Positions 12,890-21,755 of a DNA stretch of 64,000 bases are shown here, in pieces. Each line of letters opens with the position of its first letter. Position 1 is the first letter of the stretch. Source of the DNA: Rhabdophis nuchalis (lineage: Eukaryota; Chordata; Lepidosauria; Squamata; Natricidae); assembly GCA_039707465.1 (NCBI GenBank), contig CM077644.1, positions 195,335,962 to 195,399,961 of the forward strand. Reading direction: 5' to 3'. The notes below the pieces were generated by a model. That model was not told where the DNA came from. It saw only the letters and a list, made by a program, of their open reading frames with translations, and ran no database searches. Position numbers and translations under genes: made by a program.

Positions 12890-13280
12890 GAACAAATCAG
12901 TGGTGGGTTTCTCCCGGTTCGCACCGGATCGGTAGAACCGGATGGTGAAATATACCGATCTGTTGCGAAAAGGTTCCAGCGTGGATCCGGAAGTAAGTTC
13001 CGGAATGCCTGCCCCGTCTGTCTCTCTGTGCTCAGAAAAGCGCTGTGCATGGAGGTCCCTTACAGGCGGACAGGCATCCTAGAACTTGCCTGCCAGCAAA
13101 GGACTTATCCGGATTCGGTTTTCTGAGCAGGGTGGGTGGGGTGGGGGTAGCTTACGCCATCCATCTTTCCTGCTCAGAAAAGGCAGCCCAGGGATGGTTC
13201 CACTGGCAGACCTGGAAGGAAGTCTGCCCCATACCTGCCGGTGACCCAACGGGAAGGAAAAGAAAAGGGAAGGAAGCCAC

Positions 13281-13550
13281 CCTCCCTGGACATCGCAGCA
13301 GCAGCCCCAAGTGCGCCAATCTTGGCGTTTTTCGCAGCGGGGTGTGCTGCAAGATGGAGGGAGTGAAGACCTTTTCCGGATTGTTGGTGGTGGAGGTGCT
13401 GACCCGTCGCCTCTTGCTCAGCAAAGCAAGTCCGGAAAAGTCCTTTGTGCCGGCCAGAAAATGTCTTCATTCCCTCCCTCTTGCAGCATGCCCTGATGCG
13501 AAAAATGCTGAGATCAGCGCGCTTGGGGCTGCTGCGACATCCAGGGAGGC
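13281..13550. repeat. Inverted repeat P1
   Basis: The left arm (about 13281-13380, starting cctccctgga and ending cttttccgga) is the reverse complement of the right arm (about 13431-13550, starting tccggaaaag and ending ccagggaggc), with mismatches and an insertion of about 20 bp in the right arm. A spacer of about 50 bp separates them. Confidence 0.75.
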
Positions 13551-13712
13551 TAAACCAAGCTGCGTGCCTCTCCCAGCCACAGCTTTTGCGGCTTTCCAGA
13601 GTGCCAAGAACCTTTGCGCTCTCCTCTACAATAGATGTCCAGAAGTGGCTTTGGGGGCTGTCGGGCTGGAAACCCAAGCCCCATTAGCACCCAAAGCCAC
13701 ATCTTGACGAAG

Positions 13713-14032
13713 AAGCCTAAGCAAAGGAGGGCTGGGCGGAGGAAGGGGGAAACCCTAGCGAGGGCTGCTGGAGCTGCATTGCCCCGCTGGGTTCAGGGAT
13801 TGCCCCTCATACCACGCTTTGCAGCTGCTGGAGCCCTGGACAGACCACTTTGCAGTGCTGGGAGGAATCCCTCCTCCCCAGAACCAGGTTGCCCAAAGAG
13901 GTCTGTGCAGGGCTTCGGCAACTGCAAAGGGGCAGAAGTCCCCGAACTCAGCGGGGCAACGCAGCTCCAGCAGAAGCAGTAGTTTCCCCCTTCCTCCACC
14001 CAGCTCTCCGCCTTCCCCTTTGCTTAGGCTCC
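13713..14032. repeat. Inverted repeat P2 with a third partial arm
   Basis: Arms of roughly 150 bp meet near 13872. 'aagcctaagcaaaggagggc' at the left is complemented by 'ccttcccctttgcttaggct' at the right. Past the right arm, at about 14038-14145, the sequence turns back and repeats the left-arm orientation ('gggttcggggacttctgccc'), giving a left-right-left arrangement. Confidence 0.75.
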
Positions 14033-14245
14033 ATGCTGGGTTCGGGGACTTCTGCCCCTTGTGAGGTGCTTTGCAGCCACCAGAGCCCCTCACGGACCTC
14101 TTCAGGGTCAACCTGCATGGGCAACCTGGTTCTGGGGATTTGCCCCCTCCCCCCAAAACTGCCCGCCCATCTCTCCAGATCTTGCAGCTTTTTCAGGGTT
14201 TTCTTTTTTAAAAAGCCTCTCCGGACGATCTTGAAAACCTGCAAG

Positions 14246-14476
14246 GTTGCTTTGGGAGGGGTCAGATGGGCAGCATTTCCCCCTGCCCCGCTTCCTGGGC
14301 ACCTGCAGCCTTGGAGCCTGCAGCTTTAAAGCAAGCTATGCACAGTAAAGAAAATCTTTTCACAAGCGTGAAAAGTTCTTAATTGCCTTTACTGTGCAAG
14401 TTGCTGCAGGCTCTGAGACTGAGGGTGCCTAGGGATGAGGTGGGGATGCTGCCCGTCTGTCCCCTCCCAAAGCAAC
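14246..14476. repeat. Inverted repeat P3
   Basis: Arms of about 110 bp run from 'gttgctttgggaggg' at the left to 'ccctcccaaagcaac' at the right, through matching 'gcacagtaaag' and 'ctttactgtgc', to a centre 'cttttcacaagcgtgaaaag' near 14366. The centre is almost a perfect hairpin. Confidence 0.8.
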
Positions 14477-14573
14477 ATTGTCTTGGGGGGGGAATGGGCT
14501 GTGCATGATGAGCTGGCGGCCGTGGTCCCCTGAAGCAGCGCAAGCCAGCATGTCCTGTAAGAAGAGCCCCATT

Positions 14574-16493
14574 ACAGAGGGTGCGGGAAGCCCCATTACA
14601 GGGTAGAGCAGAGGAATTTGTGATTTATCTGCAGGAGAAAATCGCTCAGATCCAGAACGAGCTAGTCTCCATTGATGGCCCAGTGGGATTGCACGAGGCG
14701 GGCCTTGGTTGGGAGGAGTTTGACTCTGTTACTTCCGAGGATATGGACAGGTTACGTGGGCGACTGCGAGCCACCACATGTTTATTGGACCCGTGTCCTT
14801 CCTGGTTTGTACTGGCATCCTGGGAGGTGACACGAGGCTGGCTCCAGGAGGTTGTCAACGCTTCTCTGAGTGAGGGTTTCTTGCCTGCCTCTCTTAAAGA
14901 GGCCATGGTGAGGCCCCTCCTGAAGAAGCCCTCTCTGGATCCAGCTTTATTAGCCAACTATCGTCCCGTCTCCAACCTTCCCTTCCTGGCGAAGGTTGTT
15001 GAGAGTGTGGTGGCACAACAGTTTCCCCGTCACTTGGAGGAAGTTGATTATCTAGACCCGCGCCAGTCCGGCTTCCGGCCCGGGCACAGCACCGAGATGG
15101 CATTGGTCGCGTTGGTAGATGATCTCTGGAGGGCCAGAGATGGGGGGTTGTTCCTCCATCCTGGTCCTATTAGACCTCTCAGCGGCTTTTGATACCATCG
15201 ACCATGGTATCTTATTGCATCGGCTGGAGGGGTTGGGGGTGGGAGGCACCGTTTTACGGTGGTTCTCCTCCTACCTCTCCGGTCGGTTGCAATTTGTGTT
15301 GACAGGAGGGCAGAGGTCGACCTCTAGGCCCCTCACTTGTGGGGTGCCTCAGGGGTCGGTCCTCTCGCCACTCCTGTTCAACACATATATGAAGCCGCTG
15401 GGTGAGATCATCCGTGGTTTTGGGGTAGAGTACCACCTCTACGCTGACGACACGCAGCTGTATATATCTACCCCAAACCACCCCAATGATGCCGTAGCGG
15501 TGATGTGTCAGTGCCTGGAAGCCGTGCGGGCCTGGATGGGAAGTAACAGACTCAGACTCAACCCGTCTAAGACCGAGTGCCTGTGGTTTCCGGCATCCCG
15601 GTACAACCAGTTGACTCCATCACTGGCCATAGGGGACGATCACCTTACCCTTGTGGATGGGGCACGCAACTTGGGCGTCCTCCTTGATGCCCGGCTGTCC
15701 ATGGAAGATCAAGTGACAGCCGTGGCCAGGAGGGCGTTTTACCAGGTTCGCCTGGTCCGCCAGTTGCGTCCCCTATTGGATCGGGGTGCCCTTTGCACAG
15801 TCACTCATGCCCTCGTGACATCCCGGCTGGACTATTGCAACTCTCTCTACATGGGGCTCCCCTTGAGGTGCACCCGAAGGCTTCAGCTAGTCCAGAATGC
15901 AGCCGCGCGGGCAGTTATGGGAGCCTCTAGGTTCTCCCATGTAACACCGCTCCTGCGCGAGCTGCACTGGCTGCCTGTCGTCTTTCGGGTGCGCTTCAAG
16001 GTGTTAGTTACCATCTTTAAAGCGCTCCATGGCACGGGACCTAGCTATCTGCGGGATTGCATTCTGCCTCATACATCCCTGCGACCGATTCGCTCCCACA
16101 GAGAGGGACTTCTCCGGGTGCCGTCCACTAGGCTGTGCCAGCGGGCGACGTCCAGGGGAAGGGCCTTCTCTGTGGCCGGCCCGACCCTCTGGAACGACCT
16201 TCCCCCCGAAATCAGAACGACCACTGACCTTCGCTCCTTCCGACAGCTTTTAAAAACTCATTTCTTCCGTTTGGCTGGCCTAGGGTAATTTTAATTAGTT
16301 ATGGTGTTAAGGGGTTTTAGGGACAGTTTTTAGTTTTTATAGATGTTTTTAGCGCAGGATATGTTTAATTGTGTTTTTAAATTTTGTACTCTGTGTTTAT
16401 TGTTTTTTAATTCTCCTGTGCCCCGCCTCGAGTCCCTCTGGGGAGAGAGAGCGGGTTAGAAATAAAAATTTATTATTATTATTATTATTATTA
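14574..16493 (+). mobile_element. 5'-truncated L2/CR1-type LINE, young copy
   Basis: The element begins abruptly in the middle of the ORF as compared with the longer copy at 52363-55776, and runs through the reverse transcriptase, a 3' untranslated region with 'cgcctcgagtccctctgggg' and a short (ATT)n tail. 5' truncation is normal for target-primed insertion. The reading frame is broken only once, so the copy is recent. The clade (L2 versus CR1) is judged from the RT and endonuclease style and tail only. Confidence 0.85.
14581..16288 (+). pseudogene. LINE reverse transcriptase ORF2, 5'-truncated, one frameshift
   Basis: This encodes the reverse transcriptase and C-terminal part of a non-LTR retrotransposon polyprotein that copies its RNA into nicked chromosomal DNA. 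The first frame (14581 to about 15148) contains the start of the RT domain ([23 protein letters not shown]). The second (to 16288) continues with [24 protein letters not shown] and the catalytic YADD motif (YADDTQLY, near 15440). It ends in the C-terminal block with LRELHWLPV and WNDLPPEI. One extra G in a G-run near 15145, compared with the copy at 54360, splits the frame. The endonuclease domain is missing through truncation. Confidence 0.85.
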
Positions 16494-16822
16494 AGGGCAG
16501 CAGTGCTGCGCCCACCCCACCCCCCTGCCCACTGCCCAGCAACATGCCCACTCCACCTCCTCCTCCTCAGCAGGCAGCCCGGGGTGTGGGCACGGCGGCA
16601 ACCACGGGAGCCACTTGGCCAGGACAGGGGGGCTAGCCTGATGCCCACTCAACCCAACTACCGCTTGGCGGGCGGGCGGAGGGCTGACAGCCACCTCGTT
16701 TCCAATTGAGGGGTGGGGGAGAAATCTTCTGCATGGTTCCCCCCAATTGGAAGGAGGCGGCTCTGTTGGTCCGCAGCCCATCCGCAGGAGGAAAGACCCC
16801 CCTCGCGTTCCTCATCTTCCTG
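16494..16822. other. GC-rich repeat-like sequence
   Basis: GC-rich segment between the LINE tail and inverted repeat P4. Its composition matches the palindromic block, and it probably belongs to the same kind of non-autonomous element. No exon recognised. Confidence 0.4.
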
Positions 16823-17375
16823 GATGGGCTCCGGACCAGCGGAGCCTCGTCCCTCTTTCCTAAGACATAAAAAAGAACCTTAATTGAAGCTGAAAAGAAG
16901 CTGGAAAGAGATACTGAAGCCAGGAAACTGAAACCTGGGACAGGAGAACAACCTTTTCTGTCCCCTTACGAGCCCATCTGGGAAGACGATGAATGTGAGG
17001 AGGATTCCTCTTCCCCCCCCCCCCCCCCGCACCACCACACGGATGGGCTCTGGACCAGCGGAGCCTCGTCCTTCTTTTTAGCCAGGCAATCTTCGGGCAC
17101 GCTCTGCCTTCTTCTCTCTGATAGCCGCTTGGCTAAAAAGAAGTCTGAGGCTCCGCTGGTCCAGAGTCCATCCGTGGGGGGGGGAGGAATCCCCCTCGTG
17201 TTCCTCGTCTTCCTGGATGGGCTTGTAAGCAAGCAGAAAAGGTTCTTCTCCTGTCCCAGGTTTCAGCTTCCTGACTTCAGTATCTCTTTCCAGCTTCTTT
17301 TGTTGAGCCTGCAATTAAGGTTCTTTTTTATGTCTTAGGAAAGAGGGACGAGGCTCCACTGGTCCAGAACCCATC
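16823..17375. repeat. Large inverted repeat P4
   Basis: Two arms of about 250-265 bp flank a short loop (about 17091-17128). The left arm starts 'gatgggctccggaccagcgg' and the right arm ends with the complement, 'ccactggtccagaacccatc'. Inside, 'aaagagatactgaag' and 'aggttcttttttatgtctta' find their complements in the other arm. The arms are highly similar but not identical. The arm also contains two copies of 'ctggaccagcggagcctc' (near 16835 and 17050). Confidence 0.85.
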
Positions 17376-17551
17376 TGTGGGTTGGGAGGGAGAGACAGAC
17401 AGACAGACAGAGACACACATAGAGCGAGACCCACACACAAAGTGAGTGATTAAGTGATTGAGTGAGTGAGTGAGTGAGTGAGAGACTCACACACACACAT
17501 ATACACACAGAGTGACAGAGAGAGAGGAAGGGAGGGGAGAGAGACAAAGAG
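17376..17551. repeat. GACA/GAGT/GAGA satellite tract
   Basis: Runs of gaca, gagt and ca/ga repeats, including 'agtgattaagtgattgagtg'. A homologous tract with 'agtgattaagtgcttgaatg' lies inside the hAT element at 20471-20872, so the tract is part of a repeated element and not a random simple repeat. Confidence 0.8.
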
Positions 17552-17783
17552 AGATAATAATAATAATATTTTATTTTTATATACCGCGTCCTCTCCCCAA
17601 GGGGACTCGGAGCGGTGCACAGGGAAAAATTAAAACACATAAAATATATATACAAAAATAGATACAGTAAAGTAAAAACAAATTAAATTTAATTGTCCCT
17701 GCACTAAAATTCCCATATTAAAACTAATGTTCCCTAAACCCTAAAAGGTAGAGACTAACCTAGGCCGGCCAAGCAGAAAAAGT
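17552..17783 (-). repeat. Antisense L2/CR1-type LINE 3' end
   Basis: (AAT)n is followed by 'ataccgcgtcctctccccaa' and 'ggggactcggagcggtgcac', and then the untranslated segment ending 'ccggccaagcagaaaaagta'. In reverse complement this is a strongly 5'-truncated LINE 3' end. It separates the satellite tracts 17376-17551 and 17784-18000, so it probably inserted into one original array. Confidence 0.8.
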
Positions 17784-18000
17784 AGAGAGTGAGTGAGAGA
17801 CAGACAGACACACACGCATACATAGTAACAGATGGAGGAGGGTGGAGGGAGAGACAGAGAGATACAGAGAGACAGACACAGAGAGAGAATGACAGAAAGA
17901 GACAGAGAGGGCGAGAGAAAGAGAAAGGAAGAAAGAAAAAAAAGCAAGAGAGAGAGGGAGAGATGAAAGAAAGAAAGAAAGACTGCAGGGAAGGACAGTT
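17784..18000. repeat. GACA/GAGA satellite tract, continued
   Basis: Purine-rich gaga/gaca/gaaa repeats, ending near 'agaaagactgcagggaagg'. It is likely the right half of the array split by the LINE 3' end at 17552-17783. Confidence 0.8.
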
Positions 18001-18101
18001 ACACCCCAGTTACACCCCAGGAATGCCTTGGCCATGTGGAGTGCAGGTGGGCTTGAGCATGCCTGAAAGAGAGCCCAATACCCTAAGGATGGGGGTAGAG
18101 G

Positions 18102-18108
18102 GATAATA

Positions 18109-18143
<35 letters not shown>

Positions 18144-18566
18144 AATAATAATTTAATTTAATTTATAACCCGCTCTCTCTCCCCGAAGGGACTCGAGGCG
18201 GGGCACAGGGAATTTAAAATACATATAAAATCACAAACATAGTACAATATTAAAATAAAATTAAACTAACCCTGCGCTAAAATCCCATATTAAAACTAAA
18301 AATTAGTCGTTAAAAACCCTAAAAACAGTTGATTACCCCAGGCCGGCCAAGCAGAAAAAGTGTGTTTTTAATTTTTGACGGAAGGAGCGGAGGTCCGTAG
18401 TTGTTCTAATTTCAGGGGGAAGGTCGTTCCAGAGGGTTGCGCCCGCCACAGAGAAGGCCCTTCCCCTGGGCGTCGCCCGCTGGCACAGCCTAGTGGGCGG
18501 CACCCAGAGAAGTCCCTCTCTGTGGGAGCGAATCGGCCGCAGGGATGTATTGGGCAGGGGTGATTC
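18102..18566 (-). repeat. Antisense L2/CR1-type LINE 3' end with (ATG)n/(ATT)n tail
   Basis: A (GAT)n/(AAT)n tract (18102-18151) leads into 'cccgctctctctccccgaag' and 'gggactcgaggcggggcaca'. Reading the minus strand, the sequence then enters the C-terminal coding part (the W-N-D-L-P-P block near 18420). It is a 5'-truncated copy of the family at 14574 and 52363. Confidence 0.85.
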
Positions 18567-18840
18567 TGTTTCAACCTAATGTCAAACCTGGGACGAGGTT
18601 CAATCGGGAGGGGAAAAAAATGGACACATGAGCCTGAAGAGGTTTGTGGTAGAGAAATATGCTGCGAGAACAGCCATTGGAACCTGGAGCCTGGCATCCT
18701 CTGCCACTGTGAAGCCTCCACCAAATGTGCTTCTACATATTCCTCTGGAGAATGGAGTAGTGCACTTCAGTCCTCCCTCAGGTTGTGTGTGGTGGCAGCA
18801 CCTGATTGTCTTGCTGGGAGCCCTTCCATAAAAAGAGTCC
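18567..18840. other. Intronic sequence, nothing recognised
   Basis: Short stretch between a LINE 3' end and a SINE. No feature recognised. Confidence 0.4.
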
Positions 18841-18853
18841 TAATAGCCCATGG

Positions 18854-19203
18854 AGGGACGCAATAGCTCAATGGCTAAGACGCTGAGCTTGTCGATCAGA
18901 AAGGTCGGCAGTTTGGCGGTTCAAATCCCTATCGCCACGTAACGGAATGAGCTCCCGTTACTTGTCCCACCTTCTGCCAAACTAACAGTTTGAAAGCATG
19001 TAAAAATGCAAGTAGAAAAATAGGAATCACCTTTGGTGGGAAGGTAGCAGTGGACCATGTGCATTTAGTCATGCCAGCCACATGACCATGGAGACGTCTT
19101 CGGACAGCATTGGCTCTTTGGTTTTGAAACGGGAATAAGCACCACCCCCTAGAGATGGGAATGACTAGCACATATGTGTGAGGAGAATCTTTACCTTTAC
19201 CTT
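18854..19203 (+). mobile_element. tRNA-derived SINE with exact 13-bp target duplication
   Basis: The 350-bp element starts with a tRNA-like head holding an A-box-like 'tagctcaatggctaaga' and a B box 'ggttcaaatcc'. It continues with 'gaaagcatgtaaaaatgcaa' and ends with the tail 'ctttacctttacc'. The 13-bp flanks taatagcccatgg at 18841-18853 and 19204-19216 are identical, as expected for LINE-driven insertion. This is a widespread squamate SINE type. The box positions indicate an RNA polymerase III internal promoter, which may be inactive. Confidence 0.9.
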
Positions 19204-19216
19204 TAATAGCCCATGG

Positions 19217-19946
19217 GAAGACTGGCTGTACCAGCAGCCAAAGCCACAATGGATCAATGTGGTAGAGGTCTTCTGTACCCAAAACCAGGATTTGAGTTAG
19301 TCCTTGACTGATTGGAGAAGTGTAACTTAATTTATATGAAGTAGGAATTGTACTTTATATGGGGTTTTTTATACCTGTTTGTGATCAAAATGGACTTACA
19401 AGCAGCTTTGTAAGTAGAAGGCTGGCTGTACAAAGTTACATTTTTTTCCTCCAAAATATTTATGTTCAATATAGGTTGAAATTCATCTTATACTCATGCT
19501 TTTAAGTCTTTGTTGTTTTATGCTAGTTTTCAGATTATATGTTTTAATTTTATCTTAAAGTAATTTAAAGTAATTAAAGACAGGTGTTGCAATTTATTTT
19601 ATATTATCTGCTAGCTTTGAGATTTTTGAACATTAAGTCGAAATGACTTTGGGAATTCTTTTTTTTTCTTGGCTATTTTACATTGGGATTTTTCTCTGAT
19701 TCTTTTTCTTTTTTACATCTAAACTGTGTGAGTGTGCTTGATTGTTTATTCAAAGCCAATATTCTCTTTTCATGTTGTTGGCACATTAATTACTAAATGC
19801 ATGATATCTGTCATTTCTTCATTATTAATTCTGCTGTGCTTTAGCCTTTTTAAAAAAAAACTTGTTTATGAATGTATGATAAAGAGAAACAAATGTGTTA
19901 TACCTATATTTTAATTATAAAGCATCATATAACATACTTCTTCATT
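19217..19946. other. Intronic sequence, nothing recognised
   Basis: AT-rich sequence. 'gacttacaagcagctttgta' near 19393 may be a fragment of the TTAAGTGA-type interspersed repeat. No exon recognised. Confidence 0.4.
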
Positions 19947-20140
19947 GTCTAGGACAGTGGTCGGCAAACCGTGGCTCGCGAGCTCCATGCGGCTCTTTGG
20001 CCCCTCGAGTGCTGCTCTTCCTCCACCCTCGCCGACGGTGGGACTCCTGGGACCCGCCGGAGCAACCCTCCCTACCGGCCACCGATTCCCTCCCTCCCTC
20101 TCTCCGCGGAGCCTCCCCAGCCGGCATGCCGGCCACTCGT

Positions 20141-20257
20141 CTACTTCCAGGGGGTGTGGAGGCTCCGCGGGCGGGGGGACGGAACAGGCGTCCAGTGGGT
20201 CACTCACTGAACGCTGTTCCTTCCCCCCACATGGAGCCGCCTCACCCCTGGAAGTAG
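20141..20257. repeat. Palindrome inside hAT element, copy 1
   Basis: The arms 'ctacttccaggggg' and 'cccctggaagtag' enclose complementary GC-rich halves around a centre near 'gtgggtcactcactgaac'. It is homologous to the palindrome at 20285-20385, giving a tandem of palindromes with a period of about 144 bp. Confidence 0.8.
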
Positions 20258-20284
20258 CCTGAGCGAGCGGGCGGGCGGGCCAGG

Positions 20285-20385
20285 CTACTTCCAGGGCGAT
20301 TGGAGGGAACCGGCATCCAGTGGGTCACCCACTGAACGCCGTTTCTTCCCCACCCCACACGGAGCCTTCTCAACTCTGGAAGTAG
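20285..20385. repeat. Palindrome inside hAT element, copy 2
   Basis: The same unit as 20141-20257, with arms 'ctacttccag' and 'ctggaagtag' and centre 'gtgggtcacccac', which is itself a perfect short palindrome. Confidence 0.8.
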
Positions 20386-20470
20386 CCTGAGTGAGCGGGC
20401 GGGTGAGCCAGGCTAAGGCGAGCAAGTGAGTAACCACGGCGGGCTGGGCTGAGGAGGCTCCGCGGGGGGG

Positions 20471-20872
20471 GGGCAGACAGACAGACAGACAGAGAGAGGC
20501 ACAGACACAGAGAGAGACAAGGAGGGAGGGGGGAATCAGAGAGTAACAGACACACACAGAGAGACAGGGAGAGACAGAGAGGGAGGGAGGGAGAGAAAGA
20601 TAGACAGAGACACAGAATGAGTGATTAAGTGCTTGAATGTGAGACAGACAGACACGCACACACACACAGAGTGACAGAGATGGGCGGACGAAGGAGAGAG
20701 AGACAGAGATAGAGAGAGAGAGAGAGAAAGAAAGAAAGAAAGAGAGAAAGAAAGAAAGGGAAAGAAAGAGAGAAAGAAAGAGAGGAGAGAGAGAGAGTAA
20801 GAGAGAGTAAGAGAGACAGAAAGAGAGAAAAAGAGAGAGAGAAAGAGAGAAAGAGAGAGAGAAAGAAAGAAA
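20471..20872. repeat. Purine-rich GACA/GAGA/GAAA satellite
   Basis: Successive gaca, gaga and gaaa tracts with scattered unique words. It is homologous in order and wording to 17376-17551 plus 17784-18000, which places the 17.4-18.0 kb array in the same repeat family. Confidence 0.85.
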
Positions 20873-21650
20873 ACTTACGACCACAATTGAGCCTAAAAGT
20901 TTGGTTGCTAACCAAGACCATTGTTAAGTGAGTTTCACATTTTCCAAGTTGGCCACGCCCACCCAGTCACATGACCGCTGAGCCACTCCCACAAAACAGG
21001 CCACACCTTCCGTCTCTCAAAAGAAATTTCAATCGTGGTATTGTTGATATTTGGCTCTGTTGACTAATGAGTTTGCCCACCACTGGTCTAGGACATATTG
21101 TCCAGCTAACAATATGTATTTACACAGTACTACTAGCAAAGTAAAATAAATTGCCTTTTTCCTTGCCTGTGTTGTTTAACAACTGTTACCACTATATACT
21201 AATGCCCTTACAATAAACCACAGTATTACTAGTATCAAACTAGCTAATATGTGAAAGTTGAATTTATTAAATCAGTCTGCATATGGATTTGCCTGATGTT
21301 TTCTCTCTTTCCTTAGGGAATCTGAAATCACAAAATGTTGAGGAGAATGTTTGAATGTGGGCAAGAATGAATAATGCAGAATTACTGCAGATCACAGTTT
21401 GAGTACATAATTACGTGACCTCATGATATTAGAAATTAAATACTTGTCAATATAATTGCTCAACCTTTTCTGTAATATGGCGAATATGAGAAAAAAACCT
21501 TTTCTTGTCATTGCAATTTTTGTTAAAGACCAGTTCTAATAATGCAGTCTCCTCTGGTAGACTTATCTAGCTGAATGCATGAATGCCGCTGTGTAGCTAA
21601 CAAAAGAATGAACATTTGTATGAAAAGTCTCTGCACATTCTTTCCCACAG

Positions 21651-21755
21651 AAATCAACGAAAGGGTCGGTTGTCCTGGGCTACGTATTCCGGCATTTAAA
21701 CCTCATTGAGATAGATTATTTTGGACTGCGGTACTGTGACAGAAGTCACCAGACG
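21651..21755 (+). CDS. EPB41L4A: EPB41L4A exon, FERM F1 lobe
   Basis: 105 bp, 35 codons, phase 0 at both ends, with acceptor ttcccacag and donor gtgagt. It encodes [11 protein letters not shown] through [15 protein letters not shown]. The 'DYFGL' motif is the standard F1 signature of 4.1 proteins. It probably corresponds to the second coding exon, since the initiator methionine and about 33 residues must come from an exon upstream of this window. Confidence 0.95.

Larger units (their letters stand above)
12898..14573. mobile_element. GC-rich composite non-autonomous hAT block with serial palindromes
   Basis: The left end 'cagtggtgggtttctcccgg' is the CCGGTT-family hAT terminus also seen at 22650 and 60262, preceded by a candidate 8-bp duplication gaacaaat (12890-12897). 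I could not find the matching right end. The interior is strongly GC-rich compared with the flanks and is built from three large inverted repeats (13281-13550, 13713-14032, 14246-14476). Several overlapping frames on both strands are by-products of that composition and symmetry. A young LINE lies immediately to the right. The right boundary given here is only where the LINE starts. Confidence 0.55.
19955..21085. mobile_element. 1.13-kb non-autonomous hAT with internal palindromes and satellite
   Basis: Ends 'cagtggtcggcaaaccg' and '(g)tttgcccaccactg' are inverted partners, flanked by exact 8-bp duplications gtctagga (19947-19954 and 21086-21093). The interior holds two adjacent palindromes (20141-20257 and 20285-20385), a purine satellite (20471-20872) and a TTAAGTGA-like segment near 20920. 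No transposase frame is present; the apparent frames are satellite artefacts. Confidence 0.85.

Noticed and set aside
13045..14329. Several GC-rich frames on both strands, up to 220 codons
   Set aside because: They lie in mutually inverted repeat arms. GC-rich sequence has few stops, and the frames change at each arm junction.
17335..18106. Ser/Leu/Cys-rich and Arg/Glu/Lys-rich frames
   Set aside because: Purine satellite read on both strands.
20285..20921. 199-codon Ser/Leu-rich minus-strand frame
   Set aside because: Satellite and palindrome inside the hAT element.
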